Source of the DNA: Hordeum vulgare subsp. vulgare
Taxonomy: Eukaryota > Streptophyta > Magnoliopsida > Poales > Poaceae
NCBI RefSeq assembly: GCF_904849725.1
Contig: NC_058520.1
Span: forward strand, 319,621,186 to 319,685,185
Reading direction: 5' to 3'
Length of the DNA stretch: 64,000 bases
Of the stretch, positions 52,946-61,963 are shown piece after piece (within the stretch, counting starts at the first letter, position 1; each line of letters starts with the position of its first letter). The notes beneath the pieces are model-generated. The model worked only from the letters and a program-made list of their open reading frames with translations, had not been told where the DNA came from and made no database searches. Both the position numbers and the translations under genes were made by a program.

Positions 52946-53986
52946 GCTATGCGGAGTCTACATGACAGTATTCTTTGTTTGGAGAAGCGGCGTCTCTCCG
53001 AGCATAATGTGGCATACCCGGCTTTCGTGGCCAAGGTGCCAGAGGGCAAGGGCTTTGTCGATAGCGCCATCGGGGGTATGATCGTCCTGCAGTTTGCTGA
53101 CATCTTTGCTATGTTTAACCTTCATCCGCTGCACTACAACTTCGTTCGGCTATTTTCGCTGAGTATGGAGATGCGGATCATTAGAGACAAGACCCCGGAC
53201 CTAGTGATAGTCGACCCCTTCTATATGCGTGCCAAGATCTTGGGCAGCGCTGGGGACCGGCAAGTCGCGAGTTCATACCTCGAAGGCGTCATTCTGGCAA
53301 ACTCAGAAAAGGATAACTTCCTCGTGCCTTACTTTCCCTGGTAAGTTATCCCCTCATCGCCACGTAACATATGATTTCTTAGATTTTGATCGTACTTCTC
53401 TTTTCTAGTGATAAAACTTCCGTGTTTTTTGCAGTGACACACGTTGCACACTCATCCTCTTAAGCCTGAAATATTCCACGCCCACGTATTTTGACTCGGA
53501 CTGTCAGTCAAAAAAAGAGTACACAAATATCAAGAAAGTTCTTCCCGGCTACACCATATCTGGAGGCACCTTCAGCAGGACAAGTCTCAGGCACGGCAAG
53601 CACGTGTTCACCCACAATACGATGTTCGCCTGCGTCAAGCAGCCGCCTGGCAGCCAGAAAGATGCCTACTATGCCCTCCATCACATGCGGGCGATCATAC
53701 GGCACAGTAATCACCTTCGGCTACCAAATAATCTCAAAGACTGGGCCGCACGCTTGTCGGCAATCTAGGATGCGGACATCAGACAAGAATTCTCTCGCAT
53801 CTAGTCGGAGTTTGCGGAAATCATCCATCAAGATGTCCTTCGTACCTCGGGGCAGTTCTACCTCAGATCTCCGCTGTCCAATAGTGAGATAGATTCAATG
53901 CTACAAGTGCAGGCTGACAACGACCGCAATTTCATGACCATCACGAAAGACGGCGGCTTCATCCACGTTCCAGTGAATTGCTACTA
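52946..53986 (+). CDS. CB ORF2: Ulp1-like (C48-type) protein in two exons, lacking the catalytic Cys
   Basis: Exon 1 (about 52946-53340) encodes LSEHNVAYPAFVAKVPEGKG, then MEMRIIRDKTPDLVIVDPFY and NSEKDNFLVPYFPW. A GTAAGT donor at 53341 and TTTTTTGCAG acceptor near 53433 define an intron. Exon 2 reads CTLILLSLKYSTPTYFDSDC, then KHVFTHNTMFACVKQPPGSQ, KDAYYALHHMRAI, and, past two stops (near 53768 and 53803), ends DGGFIHVPVNCY at 53986. The layout follows Ulp1-type proteases carried by plant CACTA elements. The usual D-x-C-G block reads K-D-A-Y-Y here, and the expected His is not clear. Peptidase activity is therefore doubtful. The two stops make this copy broken. Confidence 0.6.
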
Positions 53987-54180
53987 ATTCATGTTGCAAT
54001 ATTAAACTTTAATGAACTGGTATGTCTCTTTGGTTTGGACAGTCGTTCAACTTATATATAATCGATGCTATTTATTAGTAGGACCATGAATCGTGTTGTT
54101 ATAGTTGTAATATAAAACTTTAATGAACTTGTATGTCTCTGTGAATTGCTACTAACATTTTGTTTGGCTAGTGCATAGAG
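53987..54180 (+). other. Spacer or intron between CB ORF2 and ORF3
   Basis: A/T-rich, with a near-duplicate phrase (TTTAATGAACTGGTATGTCT at 54009 and TTTAATGAACTTGTATGTCT at 54119). It ends in TTTGGCTAG, an acceptor-like site, shortly before the ATG. Confidence 0.45.
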
Positions 54181-54426
54181 ATGTCGTCGTATGTCGTTTA
54201 CAAGGGTAAGGTTCCCGGAGTCCACGACGACTGGGAGGAGTGTTGGAGACAGGTTCACCGATTCAGCGGTAACAGTTACAAAGGGTACACCACAAGGGCG
54301 GATGCGGAAGTTAGATACGCGCGCTATCTAGCGGGAGAGAGGAGGGAGCATTGGAGGAACCGGATGAAGACCAGTTTCATTGCAATTATGCTCATCGTGA
54401 TGACCGCAACTCTCTTCTATATGTGA
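54181..54426 (+). CDS. CB ORF3: RNase H1-type hybrid-binding domain with C-terminal membrane segment
   Basis: This is an intact frame of 81 codons. Residues 1-50 (SSYVVYKGKVPGVHDDWEEC, then VHRFSGNSYKGYTTRADAEV) match the RNase H1 N-terminal / caulimovirus viroplasmin-type domain (PF01693 by memory). Its hallmarks are YxVYKGxxPG, a W-E-E-C helix and a Y-K-G-Y-T-T/A block. This small fold binds RNA:DNA hybrids in RNase H1. Residues 52-64 are basic (RERREHWRNR-like). Residues 65-81 (SFIAIMLIVMTATLFYM) are a hydrophobic run suitable for a membrane anchor. No RNase H catalytic domain follows. It is the only clean non-trivial gene-like frame in the window. Its role is unknown. Confidence 0.72.
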   Translation: MSSYVVYKGKVPGVHDDWEECWRQVHRFSGNSYKGYTTRADAEVRYARYLAGERREHWRNRMKTSFIAIMLIVMTATLFYM

Positions 54427-54689
54427 TTGTAGTTTAGATGGTCGATATATCGACTTGTAATGTGAAGACAAACTCGCTACTCGCGGTCTCGAGACTTGTA
54501 ATTTTCTAACTTTGTTCGGTATTTCAAATTCGAAGACTAATATGATGAATTGTATTCGGAGACTAATCTTCTATTGTATTCGATAAATTTGTTGTTGATA
54601 TGTTGTGCTATCTATATTCTGTGCAATAATATATTTTGTAATCTCTGCAAATATCAGAAAAAATAAAATAAATACCTAATATTCATACT
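54427..54689 (+). other. 3' region of CB before the subterminal array
   Basis: A/T-rich, likely 3' untranslated region of ORF3. Words like GACTTGTAAT recur. No gene is seen. Confidence 0.45.
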
Positions 54690-55072
54690 AGTGGCACATC
54701 ACTCAGCACACTAGTGCGCCATTAGTAAGCCAGAGCATATGGGTAAATATGGCCCTCGGAGGCATACTAATGGCGCACCATAAGCTATACTAATGGCGCA
54801 CAAGGATATATACTAATGGCGCACCAGTATCTATACTAATGGCGCACCGTGAGCAATACTAATGGCGCACCGTGAGCAATACTAATGGCGCACCGTGAGC
54901 AATACTAATGGCGCACCGTGAGCAATACTAATGGCGCACTACCTGGTGCGCCATTAGTATATCAGATACTAATGGCGCACTTGTAGTGCGCGATTAGTAA
55001 AAAAATCTAATGGTGTGATGCTAGTGGCGCACCTATAGTGCGCCATTAGTAGCAAAAAATGGTGCGCCATTA
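54690..55072. repeat. Right subterminal array of CB, including a 23-base tandem repeat
   Basis: TACTAATGGCGCACC recurs mostly head to tail here. Four exact units of ATACTAATGGCGCACCGTGA+GCA lie at 54833-54924. The last part turns into the inverse orientation (GTGCGCCATTAGTA) near the terminus. Confidence 0.9.
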
Positions 55073-55093
55073 GAAGGCCTTTTCCTAGTAGTG

Positions 55094-55096
55094 TTA
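55094..55096 (+). repeat. Right TTA target-site duplication of CB
   Basis: Second copy of the duplication, followed by the CA motif array (GTTAGCTCCAAAATG). Confidence 0.88.
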
Positions 55097-56522
55097 GTTA
55101 GCTCCAAAATGACCTATTTAAAAAAATGACCTATAGTTAGCTAAGTTCTCTCCTAAATGACATAATAAGGCTTACGTAGCTGCAAGATGACCTATTCCCC
55201 CTAACTTAGGTATTAAATGCCCTATAATTAGCTAAGCTAGATCCAAAATGGCTTAATAAGCATAGTTTTCTCATGAATGACATATTTTACCCGAGTTAGC
55301 TCCGAAATGACCTATAGTTAGCTAGGCTTCCACCTAAATGACATAATTAGCTTAGTTAGCTCCAAAATGGTCTATTTAATAAAACATGACCTATACTTAG
55401 CGAATTATCCTTGAAATGACATAATTTGCTCCAAAAAGGCATTCTTAGCTAATTTAGCACGAAGAAGGGGACACGAGGACAAGAAAGAGGAAAAATGAAA
55501 GGAAGGAAGAAGAAGAAGAGAAGAAGGAGAAGAAGGAGGAGCAGAAGGAGAAGGAGCTCCTCCTTCTCCTTCTTCTTCCTCCTTCTCCTTCTCCTTCTTC
55601 TTTTCTTCTTCTTCTCCTCTTGCTTCTCCTCTCCTCCTCCTCCTCCTCCTCCTTCTTATTTTACTTCTTCTTCTCTTCTTGCTTCTTCTCTTTCTCTTCT
55701 TCTACTTAGCTTAGACTCATCCAAGAAAGACTAAATTGGCTAATTATCCTACAAAATGACATAATTAGCTTAGTTAGGTGAAAACATCATAAGAACCTTA
55801 GTTAGCTCATTAAAATGACCAATTTAGCTAAAAATGAAATAATAAAGTCAAAATGGCATAAGAACCTTGGTTAGCTCATGAATATTATATACTTAGGTTG
55901 GCTTCCACCTAAATGATATAATTAGCCAATTTAGCTCCAATATGGCTTAATAAGCATAGTTAGCTCCAAAATGACATATTTAACCCAAGTGAGCTCCGAA
56001 ACGACCTATAGTTACCTAGGCTTCCACCTAAATGACATAGTTAGCTTAGTTAGCTCCAAAATGACCTATTTAATAAAAAAATGACCTATAGTTAGCTAAG
56101 TTCTCTCCTAAATGATATAATAAGGCTTACGTAGCTGCAAGATGACCTATTCCCCCTAACTTATGTATTAAATGGCCTATAATTAGCTTAGCTAGATCCA
56201 AAATGGCTTAATAAGCATAGTTTGCTCATGAATGAGACATTTTACCCAAGTTAGCTCCGAAATGACCTATAGTTAGCTAGGCTTCCACCTAAATGACATA
56301 ATTAGCTTAATTAGCTCCAAAATGGTCTATTTAATAAAACATGACCTATACTTAGCTAATTATCCTCAAAATGACATAATTAGCTCCAAAAAGGCATTCT
56401 TAGCTAATTTAGCCTGAAGAAGGGGACAAGACGAGAAGAAAGAGGAAAAATGAAAGGAAGGAAGGAAGAAGAAGAAGAAGGATAAGAAGAAGGATAAGAA
56501 GAAGAAGAAGAAGGATAAGAAG
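55097..56522. repeat. CA tail: TTAGCTCCAAAATGAC motif array with purine tracts
   Basis: Dozens of degenerate copies of words such as GACATAATTAGCTTAGTTAG and GCTCCAAAATGACCTATA appear. They are the complement of those in C1 at 11690-13285. Two purine-rich tracts are included: 55480-55705 (purine then pyrimidine) and 56440-56522 (AAGAAGGATAAGAAG repeats). A unit of roughly 0.9 kb seems repeated (55130-55460 resembles 56070-56420). The array ends abruptly in G2 pre-gag at 56523. Confidence 0.82.
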
Positions 56523-57100
56523 AAGGACCATAGATGGAGGATCTGATGTTGGACGTGGAGACCGCAGCACGAGAGGCGCTCATGTGACTCCGCGACATCC
56601 TTCCAAAGATGGCTGACGAGCCAGCTACTCGTTAAGGATGGGGTAGACGGGAGTTGGACACTCAACCCATCTTCTTAGGACGGGACACCACTGAGGTTTC
56701 GAACCTACGTCAGTCTCTCCTCCGACACTTTGATGCACCTTTTGATCAAGGAGTCAACTAGGATTCGCCAATAGCTACACCAAGTCAAGGATCTGCTTAG
56801 CACGGAGAATATGAGGAACAGCAAGGTGAAGAAGGAAGGAGCACTCGTAGGACCACCTGGCTTTGATTCCGAGGAGGAATAACACCACTTCAGGCCACTC
56901 CTCTTCAGAGTCGTCGCCTGACCGCGGAAGAGTACACCGAACTCGTCGCTACCTCACCAACCAAGAGACGCCGTGATGGTCCGCTTCCGTCCCCTACTCC
57001 TTCAAAGAAGGGAAGCACTAATGAAGATGAAGATGAAGATGAAGACGAAGAAGAAGACCCCGCAAAACCCGCTTATGAGACCGCGCAGTCTGCCGCTTAG
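56523..57100 (+). pseudogene. Pre-gag ORF of G2, 3' part
   Basis: It begins at GGACCATAGATGGAGGATCT, homologous to 5883 in G1. The reading then follows G1 with several frame changes to an acidic tail (SKKGSTNEDEDEDEDEEE) and ends YETAQSAA-stop at 57100. The first 150 or so bases of the gene, the primer site and leader are absent because of the CA junction. Confidence 0.7.
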
Positions 57101-57386
57101 CTTTAGCAGCATAGGCAAATAGGATATACCCCGAGCGTAGGAGTTCTTGTACCGGTTTGTATGAACCCGGATGTTGTGTAAGTCTGTTGGATGCAAGTCG
57201 CATTCTGCCTTAGGCAGCTTGTGAGCGACTACATCGCTTGTTTTCAAATTCAATGCATTATCTCTTTCAAAACCTTTGGCTTAAAATTTTCACACTAGCA
57301 CAACACCAGACCCCCTCTTTACTAGTGCATCATCCCTCATGATTTCGGCCAGTTCAGCAAATTGACATGTCTACTCCCCTGATAGG
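57101..57386 (+). other. Spacer between pre-gag and gag in G2
   Basis: Non-coding, aligned to 6429-6713 of G1. Nothing else is seen. Confidence 0.5.
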
Positions 57387-58600
57387 ATGGTGAATGCTAC
57401 TCGCAACAGCACCTTCGGCAACCCTGACTCTGCCTCTTCAGGTCAGCAGCAGGGAACCGGAGGGGAAGCTCAAGCTGGAGATCACCACGAGCAGCAAGAC
57501 GATGTTCCACCGCCGCCGCCTCCTCCTGAAAGCTTGACTATGGCTCAGTTCCTTCAAGCCCTTCGGGAGGAGCGTCAAGCCAACAATGCCACTATACAGC
57601 AGTTGGCTCAAACCTTGGTAAACAGTCTGCCGCAGAACGGGAATGGAAATGGTCGCTCAACTCTCTCTGAGTTTATGAGAATGATGCCACCCATATTCAC
57701 GGAGACGATTGAACCATTGGATGCCGATGAATGGATCTGTACTATCGAAGACCTCCTCGTGCTGGTCAAGTGCACTGATGACCATGAGAAAGTTCTTTAT
57801 GCTTCTCACTGTCTCGGAGGCACAACCACAGCTTGGTGGGATGGATTTCAGATCATGCGAGCAGGGCAAGTCATCAATGGGGTTGTGTTCAAAGATGGAT
57901 TACGCGCTGCTCACATTCCTCCTGGAATGATGACCATTAAGAAGAGGGAGTTCCGAGCTTTAAGGCTAGGAAGTGGATCTGTCAACGAGTATTTGCAGAA
58001 GTTCAACCTCCTATCAAGGTAAGCACGTGAAGATGTCAGCACTGAGGCCGCCAAAGTGGAACGCTTTATGGAAGGACTGCTGCAGTCACTCCAGTGTCGG
58101 CTGGTTGTTTGTGAATGCCGGACCTTCAGCGACCTGGTTAATAAGGCCCTTATGTTGGAAGATAAGCGTCGTGCCATGGATGAAACCCGTAAGGGCAAGC
58201 TCATGGGTAATGCAGGACCGAGTAACACGAAGCCGCGCCCATGGCAGTCAGCTTCAGCAAGACCCAACTATCATCAGCAGCAGTACAAGTATCCGACATT
58301 TCTCCGGAATTACCAGCCTCAGCAGCATGTCAACGCCAAGCCAGCCAGCAATCCGCCAAACAACGGTGGAATCAAGACCAATCTTCTAGCGCAAGTTACC
58401 TGTTTAGGATGTGGACAAACAAGACACTATTCCAGGTAGTGCCCCTACAAGAAACCCGATGCTCCGCGCTCCAATGCGCCAACTCTAGGCCAAGGAGCAC
58501 CAGGCAGGAATCAGGCTCCCCGCAATTAGCAGTATCACAGCAAGGGGTGGATAAATTATATTTTCGCAGAAGAGGCACAGGAAGACCCTCACTGCATTCT
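57387..58600 (+). pseudogene. gag: gag of G2
   Basis: The 57387 ATG opens a 211-codon frame: Gln/Pro-rich N terminus, then LTMAQFLQALREERQANNAT, PPIFTETIEPLDADEWICTI, TAWWDGFQIMRAGQVINGVV and SVNEYLQKFNLLSR. A TAA (TAT in G1) ends it. The same frame continues with VERFMEGLLQSLQCRLVVCE and TFSDLVNKALMLEDKRRAMD to the zinc knuckle CLGCGQTRHYSR-stop-C at 58400-58441, where TAG replaces CAA. This is better preserved than in G1; apart from stops the frame is continuous through the knuckle. Confidence 0.9.
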
Positions 58601-58830
58601 GGGTACATTCCTCGTCAACTCTACCCCAGCATCAGTATTGTGTGTTTGTGGTGCTTCGCATTCTTTTGTTACGCAAAAGTTTGGGGAAAATGTGGTTTAG
58701 AACCTACCTTGCTTCGTGGGCATATGGCAATTCAAACCCCGGGAGCAGTTTTGAGGACCAACCTAGGGTGCAGGAAGGTCGAGATAGTTATCAACAGGAC
58801 GAGCTTCTCAGTGGATCTCATTGTGCTTAA
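58601..58830 (+). pseudogene. Protease region of G2
   Basis: LGTFLVNSTPASVLCVCGAS, then HSFVTQKFGEN, is the equivalent of the G1 active-site region. The Asp expected two residues before the Gly is not present (C-V-C-G-A-S-H). A one-base loss near 58687 moves the rest (LEPTLLRGHMAIQTPGAVLR) into the frame of 58241-59215. Confidence 0.72.
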
Positions 58831-59960
58831 GTCGCAAGGCCTAGAAGTAATTCTCGACATGGATTGGTTGGCCAAGCATCAAAGCATCTTGGACTATGCC
58901 AACAGGGCCATTACCATGAAAAGTGAACAACGGGTCAAATTCAAGTATGTCCCTGAGCCAGTACCCGCTCGAGTACCACGGGTTAACACCCTGTCTGAGG
59001 ATGGACTCAATCGTGTGCCAATAGTCTGTGAATACCCGGACATCTTTCCTTATGAGCTACTAGGGATGCCTCCTAACCGAGACATCGAGTTCATCATCAA
59101 ACTCATGCCCAGATCAAGGCCTATCAATAAGAAGCCTTACAAGATGGGATCCGAAGAGCTAGCAGAGTTGAAGAAGCAACTGGATGAGCAACTCAGGAAA
59201 GGGTTTATTCGTTGAAGCGTGCCACCTTGGGGATCTGCTGTTCTCTTCGTGTCCAAGAAGAATGGGACCATCAGACTCTGCGTCGATTACCGTTGTCTCA
59301 ATGAGGTCACGATCAAGAACAAGTACACACTCCCCAAGATTGATGACTTGTTCGATCAGTTAAATGAAGCTAAGGTATTCTCCAAGATCGACCTCCGATC
59401 TCGATATTACCAATTGAACATCTGACCCGAGGACATACCCAAGACTGCATTTGTGACCCGGTACGGTCTGTACGAATGCACTGTCATGTCTTTCGGGTTA
59501 ACTAATGGTCCATCTTACTTCATGTACCTCATGAATAAGGTCTTCATGGAATACTTGGACAAGTTTGTCGTCATGTTCATTGATGACATATTATTCTTTT
59601 CCAAGTCCGAAGAAGAGCATGAGCAACACTTAAGGTTAGTACTGGAGAAGCTTCAAGAGCACCAACTTTATGCCAAGTTCAGCAAGTGCCAGTTTTGGCT
59701 GAATGAAGTTGGATTCTTGGGTCATACCATGACAACAAGTGGATTGGCAGTTGATCCCTCCAAGATTACTACGGTAACCAACTGGGAATCGCCAATTGAC
59801 GTGAAGGAAGTCAAGAGCTTCCTCGGACTAGCGGGATATTACCGCAAGTTCCTAGAAGGATCCTCCTGCATCGCTCGAGGCATGACTCAGCTCTTGAATA
59901 AAGGCAAGAAGTTCGAATGGACGCTGGAGTGTGAAGCAAGCTTTCAAGAGTTGAAGAAGA
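58831..59960 (+). pseudogene. Reverse transcriptase of G2
   Basis: LEVILDMDWLAKHQSILDYA leads into [22 protein letters not shown], stop at 59213, [37 protein letters not shown], stop at 59423 (CGA in G1), [51 protein letters not shown] and [12 protein letters not shown]. The catalytic FIDD is present. All the fingers-palm-thumb blocks can be read with only the two stops between them. Confidence 0.92.
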
Positions 59961-60367
59961 GACTAACTACCGCCCCGGTATTGGCCACTCCAGATATAAG
60001 CAAGGAGTTTGTGATATATTGTGATGCCTCCAGGACCGGACTCGGTGGGGTTCTGATGTAGGATGGCAGAGTTGTGGCATACCTATCATGGCAACTGCGC
60101 CCGCACGAGGAGAACTACGTCACCCATGATCTCGAGTTAGCAGCTGTAGTGCATGCTCTGAAGACGTGGCGAGATTACCTTCCCGGGAAGCGATGTGAAA
60201 TATACACTGACCACAAAAGTCTAAAGTATATCTTCATCCAAAGGGAATTGAATATGAGGCAACGAAGATGGTTGGAGTTAATCCAAGACTATGACCTCTA
60301 CATTCAATATCACCCTGGTAAGGCCAATGTAGTGGTTGATGCCTTCAGCCGGAAACCAGCACCTTGA
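59961..60367 (+). pseudogene. RNase H of G2
   Basis: [18 protein letters not shown] holds the first Asp; a TAG follows at 60059. Then [20 protein letters not shown] holds the Glu and [20 protein letters not shown] holds the second Asp. [20 protein letters not shown] and [12 protein letters not shown] end the domain. All catalytic acids are kept. Confidence 0.9.
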
Positions 60368-61480
60368 ACGTCATGCTCATGGAAAGGCAACCCACCTTAT
60401 ATGAAGAATTGGAGAACGTCGGGTTGGAAGTAGTGAAATCCGGATTCCTAGATAACCTCGAAGTCAAACCAACGCTGGCGGGTGATATCAAAGAGGCCCA
60501 GAAGGGTGATAAGAGCATTGAAGGCATCAAGAAAAAAATTCAAGAAGGCAAGGCCCCAGGATTCTCGGTGGATCAGCAAGGAGTAGTGTGGTTTGGGAAA
60601 CGTTTATGCGTACCCAACAAGGCTGGACTCAAGGACTTAATCCTATAGGAAGCACATGATACACCCTACTCTATTCACCCCGGTGGTACCAAGATGTATC
60701 AAGACCTCCGAGAAAGATTCTGGTGGCATGGCATGAAGAGGGAAATATCGTCTTATGTTGCCAAGTGCGACGTGTGCCAACTAGTCAAGGCTGAGCATCA
60801 GCGACCAGCAAGACTGCTACAACCTCTCAAAGTGCCAGAATGGAAGTGGGACAAGATAAGCATGGACTTTATTACCGGCTTACCAAGGTCAAGCACAGGC
60901 CATGACTCTATATGGGTTATTGTCGACCATTTGACCAAAGTGGCCCATTTCATCCCCGTCAATACCACTTACGATGGGAACAAGCTAGCTAGTCTCTATA
61001 TCGAGCGTATAGTAAGCCTTCATTGAGTTCCAAAGGAGATTGTATCTGACCGAGGCACGCAGTTCACCTCAAGGTTTTGGAAAAAGTTCCAAGAAGCCCT
61101 CGGAATCAAGCTCTCCTTCAGCACCGCTTTCCACCCACAAACGGGCGGACAGAAGGAAAGAGTGAATCAGATACTCGAAGATATGCTTCGCGCATACGTC
61201 TTGGCGCATGGAGCCAAATAGGCAGATTGTCTGCCATTCGCTGAGTTTTCGTACAACAACATCTACCAGTCCAGTCTCCAGATCGCCCCATTTGAAGTAT
61301 TATATGGACGAAAGTGCCGCACCCTGCTCAACTGGTTCGAAACCGTTGAAGGGCTGATTTTTGCGCCGGAAGTTTTGCACAAGGTAGAATAGAAGGTGCA
61401 ACTGGTCCGAGAAAATTTGAAAGCAGCCAAGTCGTGATAGAAGAGTTATGTGGATTCTCGTTGAAGGGTTGTACAGTTCC
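60368..61480 (+). pseudogene. Integrase of G2
   Basis: The linker frame 60364-60648 ends at a TAG where G1 has CAG. The HHCC finger follows: HPGGTKMYQDLRERFWWHGM and SYVAKCDVCQLVKAEH. The core has ISMDFITGLPRSSTGHDSIW (first Asp), EIVSDRGTQFTSRFW (second Asp) and GGQKERVNQILEDMLRA (Glu), with stops at 61024 and 61218 between blocks. FAEFSYNNIYQSSLQIAPFE and YGRKCRTL end the core. The D, D and E residues are all present, in contrast to Y. Confidence 0.9.
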
Positions 61481-61919
61481 TTCATGGAGATCTGGTGTAC
61501 CTCCGTGTCACACCTCTCAAGGGAACCAAGCGTTTCCATGTTAAAGTGAAACTCACTCCAAGGTTCATTGGACCTTTTAAGATCACGACAAGGCATGGAG
61601 AAGTTGCTTATCAATTGGAGCTACCTCCGGAACTTTCCGGTGTGCACAACGTCGTCCACGTGTGACAACTTCGGAAGTGTCTTCAAGCGCCAAGTCGTCC
61701 TGATCTTTACAAGGACATTAACCACCACGCCATTGTCCTTCAGCCTGACCTCACCTACAGCAAGAGGCCGATCCGCATTCTGGACGAAGCAGAGCATTGC
61801 ACCAGGAGCCGCACCATCAAGTTTTTCAAGGTTCAATGGAGAAACCACACCGAAGCCGAAGCTACATGGGAGCGTGAAGACTATCTCCGATCTGAGTTTC
61901 CAGACCTTTTTAACACCTA
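61481..61919 (+). pseudogene. Integrase C terminus and chromodomain of G2
   Basis: VHLRG-type barrel residues (LVYLRVTPLKGTKRF, LTPRFIGPFKITTRHGEVAY) precede IRILDEAEHCTRSRTIKFFK, then VQWRNHTEAEATWEREDYLR, the chromodomain (61760-61918). A run near 61660 (CACGTGTGACAACTTCGG) shows a frame loss compared with G1. Confidence 0.82.
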
Positions 61920-61947
61920 GCTAAGGAATCTCGGGGACGATATTCTT

Positions 61948-61963
61948 GTAAGGGGGATAGGTC
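61948..61963 (+). promoter_or_regulatory. Polypurine tract of G2
   Basis: GTAAGGGGGATAGGTC, identical to 20186-20201, directly before the 3' LTR. Confidence 0.82.

Larger units (their letters stand above)
50968..55093 (+). mobile_element. Element CB: compact 4.1-kb CACTA transposon
   Basis: The ends are perfect inverted repeats of at least 16 bases (CACTACTAGGAAAAGG), flanked by TTA. Subterminal arrays of TACTAATGGCGCACC fill both ends. The inside carries an N-terminal TNP2-type fragment, an Ulp1-like gene and a small intact hybrid-binding-domain gene, all on the plus strand. The TNP2 catalytic core is missing, so CB is non-autonomous and would need transposase from a relative. It is inserted in a motif array of CA. 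Terminal and subterminal sequences are those of a Triticeae CACTA family I think of as Jorge-like. Confidence 0.93.
42476..56522 (+). mobile_element. CA: CACTA remnant with TNP2-type gene, no terminal repeats, containing X2 and CB
   Basis: The segment has the same parts as C1 in opposite orientation: a C-rich leader, a TTAG-rich stretch, an upstream foldback pair, a TNP2-type transposase, and motif arrays with purine tracts. Neither junction with G2 (42475/42476 and 56522/56523) shows CACTA termini or a duplication, and G2 sequence is missing across the pair. So CA did not simply insert; deletion or recombination joined the parts. DUF4218 and DUF4216 are missing. X2 (44102-48574) and CB (50968-55093) are later insertions. 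Confidence 0.75.
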
